Source: UBA1195 sp045598025 (lineage in GTDB: Bacteria > Bacteroidota > Bacteroidia > Bacteroidales > WCHB1-69). From it: a DNA stretch of 28,075 nucleotides. Position numbers and translations under genes: made by a program. The notes under the pieces are model-generated. The model saw nothing but the letters and a program-made list of their open reading frames with translations. It was not told the DNA's origin and made no database searches. The stretch lies in assembly GCA_045598025.1 (NCBI GenBank), contig JAZLLH010000036.1:1-28075 (forward strand), written 5' to 3'. Shown one piece after another: positions 23,801-28,075 of the stretch; the first letter of the stretch is position 1; each line of letters opens with the position of its first letter.

Positions 23801-26800
23801 TACATCCATTTTGTTCATCTGATTGAAATGCTGTCTTTCGGCTTCGGATAAAATACCCACTTCCTTCAATTTACTGTAACGCACAAAACCAAGTGCTGCC
23901 ATTTTCAGGCTGTGCATCAACGAAGCCACGAATTCACTGCAATAATAATCCGTACGATAGGTTACTTCTGCGGAAAAAACATTGTCTTTCAAGAAAATTT
24001 CAATGGTAAGCGGAGCCTTGGCTTCGGCATAATTCAAATCCACGCATTCCGTTTTTTCACCGCAAATAGTATCGAACGCAAAATCGCTCCCCTGATAACT
24101 GAAGAAGATGTCGGCTTTCAGATTGTATTTCCGGCTCAATTCGGCAAAGGAAACGGCATCATTGGCCATGGAATCCAACAGTTGCTGCTGCATTTTCCGG
24201 ACAAAAACAGCCACGTTTTCCTCCGGATTGGGACAGCAGCTGACAGGCAGCGTTTTCACCAGCATCGCAAAACTCTGCGCTAAACGGGAATCATTTCGAC
24301 CGTTATATATCGTGCAATAGGTAACCGTATCGGAATGCAGGAAAAGGGAAAGCGTATGACTGAAGGCTGCATTGAAAAAGGCATTCAGCGAAAGCTTGTT
24401 TTTCTGGCAGAAAGTGCTGATTTCCGATGAATCCGCATCAAAGGAAAAGGTGTATTTCCTCCCTCCAGCTTCCTTTGTTTCCGGACATTTGGCCGGCAGA
24501 CAATCCGTATTGCAGCTTTCCAACAGCTGCGCATAGAAAGTTTCGCTTTTCGCATAACTTTCCGACTGACGGATTTTTTCTTCTTCCAGGGCTGCTTCAA
24601 AACCGCCGAAACGTTCCGGCTCAAGGACTTCACCCTGATACGCCCGACTGATGTCGTTCAGAAGAATACCCAAGGAAGTTCCGTCCGCAAGGACATGATG
24701 TATATCCATGAAAAGATAGTTTCCGTCTGCGGTACAATATATACAGATACGGTAAAGGGCTGAACCCAGCATTTGGAAAGGACGGATCAGTTCCGCCGCA
24801 GCGGGCAGTTTGTCAAGTTGCAAAAGCTCAACGCGGACTTCGTCTTCATCCCTGCGCAACGCACGGTATTCTCCCTGTGCATCGGATTGCAGAAGCGTCT
24901 TGATATAAGGATGCGCCTGAACCGCATCCTTTATTGCCTGCTGCAGACGCTGTACATCAATTGCAGGTGAAAGCCGGAACAGCACCGGAATATTGTATTC
25001 TATGGATTCGCTTTGCAATGTACTCTCGAACATCACACCCAACTGATTCTGCATCAGCGGATAGTCGGCTTGTTTTGCGTATTGCTGCACAGATTCGCCT
25101 GCGGTCAGGAAATCAGCCAGTTCCTTCACGGTAGCATGTGCTTTCAGATCGGATATACGGATAGGCAGGTCGAAGGCTTTGCCCAGTTCCACATTCAGTT
25201 TCAAAGTGCCGATGGATGTCAGACCGACTTCAAACAGATTGGTCGCAATACCAAAATCCTCGTGTCCCAGAATCTGACGGACGATATCGTATACCTGCTG
25301 CTGCACTGCGTTTTCCGGTTTCTGCAGCAAGGTGGTATCTGCCACACGCTGGGGTACGGGCAAGGCCCGTTTGTTCACCTTCTGGTTCTGGGTATAGGGA
25401 ATGGCTTCCACTTGCATGGTCACCGCAGGTATCATGTAAGACGGTTTTTCGCTACTGATAAAGGCATGCAGTCCCTGAATATCCACGGCAGTATTTCCTA
25501 CCACATAGGCGGCAATATATTTACCGCCACCGGCTTCGTCATAAGCCACCACAGTGGCATCGGTAATGCCTTGGTAACGGCGGATGATTTCTTCAGTTTC
25601 CGTCAGTTCTACACGGAAACCGCGAATTTTTACCTGCCCGTCGCGACGGCCCACGAAATCCATTTCGCCATTGGGCAGGCAACGTACGATATCTCCCGTG
25701 CGGTACATGCGACGGTAAGCTTTTTCTGTACAGAAGGGATTGAGGACAAAGGCTTCCGCCGTCTTTTCGGGACGGTTGAAATAAGCGCGCCCCACTTGGC
25801 CGCCGGCAATGCAGAGTTCTCCGCAGGCTCCGACAGGCAATTGTCTCAGGTACTTATCCACCACATACAGACGGGTGTTTCCGCTCGGTTTTCCGATAGG
25901 TTGTATGGGAGAAGCATCCACAACCTGATGATGACAGACGTAGGCGATGGTTTCGCTCGGACCGTATCCGTTCAGGACTCGGAAATTTGCCGGCGGATTG
26001 AAAGGCACCAGCTTTTCACCACCGACCAATAAGGTTTTCAAGGTGCTGCAATCGGTAAGTTCAGCAAACATGCGGCCGACCTGCGTGGTAATGAAACCGT
26101 GAGTAATGCCTTTTTCTTTATAGAAAACATTCAGACGTGGAATATCCAAACGGATTTCATCCGGAATCACATGGAGACTGGCACCGGCCATCAGTGTGGT
26201 AAACACATCCATAATGCCTGCATCAAAACCGAAAGAGGCGTATGTCGCCACCCGTGCCGTTTCATCCAGACCGATAATTTCTGAATGGTTATGATGAAAA
26301 CAGACGATATTTCGGTTTTCCAGCACACAACCTTTGGGCGTGCCGGTTGTACCTGAAGTATAAATAATAACCAGGGCCGATTCGGGCGTGTCCTGCGGCG
26401 TAAAATCCACATCCGGCAACTGCCCGATTTCGTCGATGTACAATACTTCACCGGTATATTCACTGAGCAACGGACGTAAATTCCGGTCGGCAATGAGCAT
26501 CCTGGCTCCCGAATCTTTTACCATGAAGTTCAGCCGTTCCTGCGGATAGGTCGGATCCAGCGGCTGATAAGCGGCACCGGCCCTCACTACACCCCATGCG
26601 GTAACGGGCATATACTCGTTCCGGGGAATCAGCACGGGAACAAAATCTTCCCGACCTATGCCTTTGGCATTCAGATAGGCCGCAATTTTTGCCGTCAGGC
26701 AGTCCAACTCGGCATAGCTCATATCATGCTGTTGCGCACTTACCGCTATGCGATTCCCGTCCTGACGCATGCGCTGCTGCAGTATGCTCCAAACCGTTTG

Positions 26801-28075
26801 AGCCGGGTCGTATGTTTTTTCGGTCCGGTTAAACACATCCAAGCGTTCCTTGTCTTCCGGAGAAAGCAGTTCAATGTCTTTCAGATATTTACACTCTGTC
26901 ATTCCTTTGACCACGCAGGCATACATGCGGACAAAGGCCGATATGTTTTCCTCACTGTACAATGCCTTGCGGTAATCCAGACGCATACGGTAAGTGTCGC
27001 TTAAAGCGGTAATCATCACATCCAGATTGGACTTTGCATCTTCCCACTCCTGAAGGCTTTTCTTTACGGTTTTCCCATTGAAAGTAAAATCGTTGATCAA
27101 TTGCCCCTGATACACGTATTTGATGTCGGAGCGGATGCCGCAACGCTGGGCGAGTTGAGGAAAAGAGGCGTCGGCATGACTCATGGTTTCGACATAGTTT
27201 TTTTTCACCGCGGTAATGCAGTCATTCACGCTGCTGTTTTCATCAAACTGGAAATACAGCGGAAATGTCCGCACGAAGAAACCCATGGTATTGTCAAGCG
27301 GCCTTCCCCGGCGGCCGTTACAGATGCTGGTAAACAAGGCCTGATCCTGCCCTGAATATTTTGCCAAGGTGTAGGCAAAAGCCGAAAGCAGTATCACATT
27401 TTCGGTCACTCCGTTTGCCGATGCCAGCGCTTTGACATCCTGTACGGAAACATTCAGATCATGATATAACGTACCGCAGCGGTCGGTATCGGAGCCGGCG
27501 ACATCAGGCAAAATATTGGAATCCGTTTCCACTCCTGACAGCAAGCGGTCGAAATAATCATAGGAAACCTTGATTTCCTCGCTCTCTGCGCGCCTGCTCT
27601 CATCCCTATTGGCATCGAAAAGAGAATAATTTTCAACAGGAAGTTCACTGCCTTGATAAGCTTTTTCCAAAGCTGCGTCAAACAGGCAGACAGATGTTCC
27701 GTCCGTGATGAGGTGATGTATATCGGTCAGCAGATAGACCGCTTTTTCGGTTTCAAAAACGGTAGCCCGGACAAGCGGCTGACGGTCAAGGACAAAAGGA
27801 CGCATAAACTGAGCTTTAAACAAAGCATATTCCGCATCCTCCGTTTGAACAAAATCTGTTTCAGGTACCTTCTCGAGACGTGCCAATTCAGGAACGCCGT
27901 TTTCAAGGGTAATACATGCGGAAAAAGCAGCGTAATGAGCAAATACCCGATTACAAGCACACTGCAGTTTCTTTGCATCGGTATCTTTGCCGAATACATA
28001 TTCAAACATTACATTGTATTGCGTAGACTGTTCCTTGCTGATACACTCCAGGTAAATGCCCATCTGGCTATCGTT
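20849..28075 (-). CDS. Nonribosomal peptide synthetase, C-A-T-C-A-T-R, 5' end outside window
   Basis: At least 2408 residues; the frame stays open through the right edge, so the true start is beyond it. Residues below count from the ATG at 28061-28063. Condensation 1 has HHLITDG (116-122). Adenylation 1 (~415-905) has YTSGTTGTPKG, GYGPSET and YRTGD. Carrier 1 has Ser950 in GLTSI. Condensation 2 has HHVLADG (1122-1128). Adenylation 2 (~1425-1915) has YTSGSTGTPKG and GYGPTE. Carrier 2 has FFEIGGTSL with Ser1961. The terminal reductase (~2040-2404) has GATGFLG (2048-2054) and YxxxK at Tyr2205/Lys2209. The reductase should release the chain as an aldehyde, or an alcohol after a second reduction. 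A leading condensation domain suggests an N-acyl starter or a preceding module. Condensation 1 lacks only about 15-20 residues, so the start may be close. There is no epimerisation domain. Confidence 0.96.
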   Translation of the reverse strand, partial: NDSQMGIYLECISKEQSTQYNVMFEYVFGKDTDAKKLQCACNRVFAHYAAFSACITLENGVPELARLEKVPETDFVQTEDAEYALFKAQFMRPFVLDRQPLVRATVFETEKAVYLLTDIHHLITDGTSVCLFDAALEKAYQGSELPVENYSLFDANRDESRRAESEEIKVSYDYFDRLLSGVETDSNILPDVAGSDTDRCGTLYHDLNVSVQDVKALASANGVTENVILLSAFAYTLAKYSGQDQALFTSICNGRRGRPLDNTMGFFVRTFPLYFQFDENSSVNDCITAVKKNYVETMSHADASFPQLAQRCGIRSDIKYVYQGQLINDFTFNGKTVKKSLQEWEDAKSNLDVMITALSDTYRMRLDYRKALYSEENISAFVRMYACVVKGMTECKYLKDIELLSPEDKERLDVFNRTEKTYDPAQTVWSILQQRMRQDGNRIAVSAQQHDMSYAELDCLTAKIAAYLNAKGIGREDFVPVLIPRNEYMPVTAWGVVRAGAAYQPLDPTYPQERLNFMVKDSGARMLIADRNLRPLLSEYTGEVLYIDEIGQLPDVDFTPQDTPESALVIIYTSGTTGTPKGCVLENRNIVCFHHNHSEIIGLDETARVATYASFGFDAGIMDVFTTLMAGASLHVIPDEIRLDIPRLNVFYKEKGITHGFITTQVGRMFAELTDCSTLKTLLVGGEKLVPFNPPANFRVLNGYGPSETIAYVCHHQVVDASPIQPIGKPSGNTRLYVVDKYLRQLPVGACGELCIAGGQVGRAYFNRPEKTAEAFVLNPFCTEKAYRRMYRTGDIVRCLPNGEMDFVGRRDGQVKIRGFRVELTETEEIIRRYQGITDATVVAYDEAGGGKYIAAYVVGNTAVDIQGLHAFISSEKPSYMIPAVTMQVEAIPYTQNQKVNKRALPVPQRVADTTLLQKPENAVQQQVYDIVRQILGHEDFGIATNLFEVGLTSIGTLKLNVELGKAFDLPIRISDLKAHATVKELADFLTAGESVQQYAKQADYPLMQNQLGVMFESTLQSESIEYNIPVLFRLSPAIDVQRLQQAIKDAVQAHPYIKTLLQSDAQGEYRALRRDEDEVRVELLQLDKLPAAAELIRPFQMLGSALYRICIYCTADGNYLFMDIHHVLADGTSLGILLNDISRAYQGEVLEPERFGGFEAALEEEKIRQSESYAKSETFYAQLLESCNTDCLPAKCPETKEAGGRKYTFSFDADSSEISTFCQKNKLSLNAFFNAAFSHTLSLFLHSDTVTYCTIYNGRNDSRLAQSFAMLVKTLPVSCCPNPEENVAVFVRKMQQQLLDSMANDAVSFAELSRKYNLKADIFFSYQGSDFAFDTICGEKTECVDLNYAEAKAPLTIEIFLKDNVFSAEVTYRTDYYCSEFVASLMHSLKMAALGFVRYSKLKEVGILSEAERQHFNQMNKMDVPFLNLPAQHFIEQWAERTPDAVAVKTASTAFTFAELDAMATKLASSLIRTGVHAEDIIGLILERNEWIPVAEVGILKSGGAFLPMLPSYPDDRIAFCLKDSGSRFVVSTKDIISARPELFSSAAYQVLAIEDLVEQGETSIPEVVFTPEQLAYCIYTSGSTGTPKGVMIEQHSFTNFVQTSPLKDIADAGHILFCVSSISFDMSLCEFFFFLCRGKAVYIASDEEIHDFEKLFAAFNTNNIDLAVMTPSFAWNLLSIPAFGKVVENLKGFMLGAEAFPPALYTKLRELNPRLLIQNGYGPTECTQGCAFKMLSSAENITIGGPFPNSRFYVMDGNGHLLPRYAMGELMICGECVGRGYVNLPEKNAAAFVQLEGLRAYHSGDLVRINSENEVEFGGRADNQVKLRGFRVELDEIEAVMQAFDGIMQSKVVVRNNGSEDYLAGFFTASSTINIEELLAFMKKKLTYYMLPAALMQLDKMPMTSNGKLDKKALPEIRPVKKAKSKRVPKKSLEEKVLDIFRSVLHSDECCVDDNFFEIGGTSLSASNAVMQLKADGYKIEYQDIFDHQTAEELAEYLESLKPSVAQVQQAKEKELSREDENISEMLKYNTMEYAASVHREPLGDVLLTGATGFLGNHVLKDLIDHEEGRILCLMRKGDFESLDSRLKSMLFYYFEDRCEEAFKGRIVLIEGDITDDTLGEKLKDVHFDTLINCAACVKHFSNDRSIEFVNVHGVENLIALCKQKQARMIQISTTSVPGVHNAESYRINLRMTEDRLFVIDDMNNQYCRSKYKAELLMLEAIRKGMRGKIIRVGNLMGRHRDGEFQINMRTNAFLNALRGFVTIGKCPISHSTDPMGFSPIDCTARAVVLLSGTNDTFTAFNADNRSTFDEAKLIAVVNRCGLPVIPVQDEEYYTEFYRRMADPEQNKKVSALLTNDRPDVHVVNTDNRFTANILYRLGFAWPFIDDTYLEKVIRALDSMGFFWLE

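Noticed and set aside
1..28075. CRISPR arrays, insertion sequences, integrases, rRNA genes
   Set aside because: No regularly spaced repeats, transposase-like proteins, long terminal repeats or rRNA sequence were seen on either strand.

Overview
The window looks like chromosome of a member of Bacteroidetes, most likely order Bacteroidales. The evidence is threefold. Several families are largely confined to that phylum: DUF4837 and DUF4293 proteins, a type IX secretion C-terminal sorting domain, a PCMD-like surface lipoprotein and a PorT-like beta-barrel. Seven upstream regions carry the TAnnTTTG -7 element of the Bacteroidetes primary sigma factor. Housekeeping genes lack conspicuous Shine-Dalgarno sites. 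The genus cannot be fixed from the sequence alone.

Layout. Positions 1-145 hold the start of a membrane-anchored protein running off the left edge. Positions 331-2564 are a yebC-cdsA-psd operon (translation regulator plus phospholipid synthesis). Positions 2665-4447 are a degenerate Fic-like protein followed by a DUF4837 lipoprotein. Positions 4508-8574 are a tightly overlapping operon pgi-speB-prmC-rlmN, preceded by tadA (8661-9101). A plus-strand island at 9317-11344 encodes a small T9SS-secreted protein, cytidine deaminase and an outer-membrane barrel, bounded by two clear hairpin terminators. Positions 11414-15473 (minus strand) run tRNA(CAU), DUF4293, uvrB, aminopeptidase P. Positions 15560-17275 encode a two-gene envelope unit: a surface lipoprotein and a secreted protein with a DxDxNG loop. 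Positions 17366-19883 encode a partner-switching pair: a membrane sensor with PP2C phosphatase and RsbW-like kinase domains fused in one chain, overlapping a STAS antagonist.

The right end is accessory. It has an AT-rich orphan DpnI homologue (19942-20745), predicted to cut Gm6ATC-methylated DNA, next to a very large NRPS gene (20849 to the right edge). The visible NRPS part is C-A-T-C-A-T-R: two amino-acid modules ending in an NAD(P)H-dependent thioester reductase, so the expected product is an N-acylated dipeptide aldehyde or a derivative. This is the best candidate for an undescribed system. Its adenylation pocket residues do not match codes I recognise, and no tailoring gene follows it.

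The secondary points of interest are the degenerate Fic protein, the fused phosphatase/kinase switch and the orphan methyl-directed nuclease.
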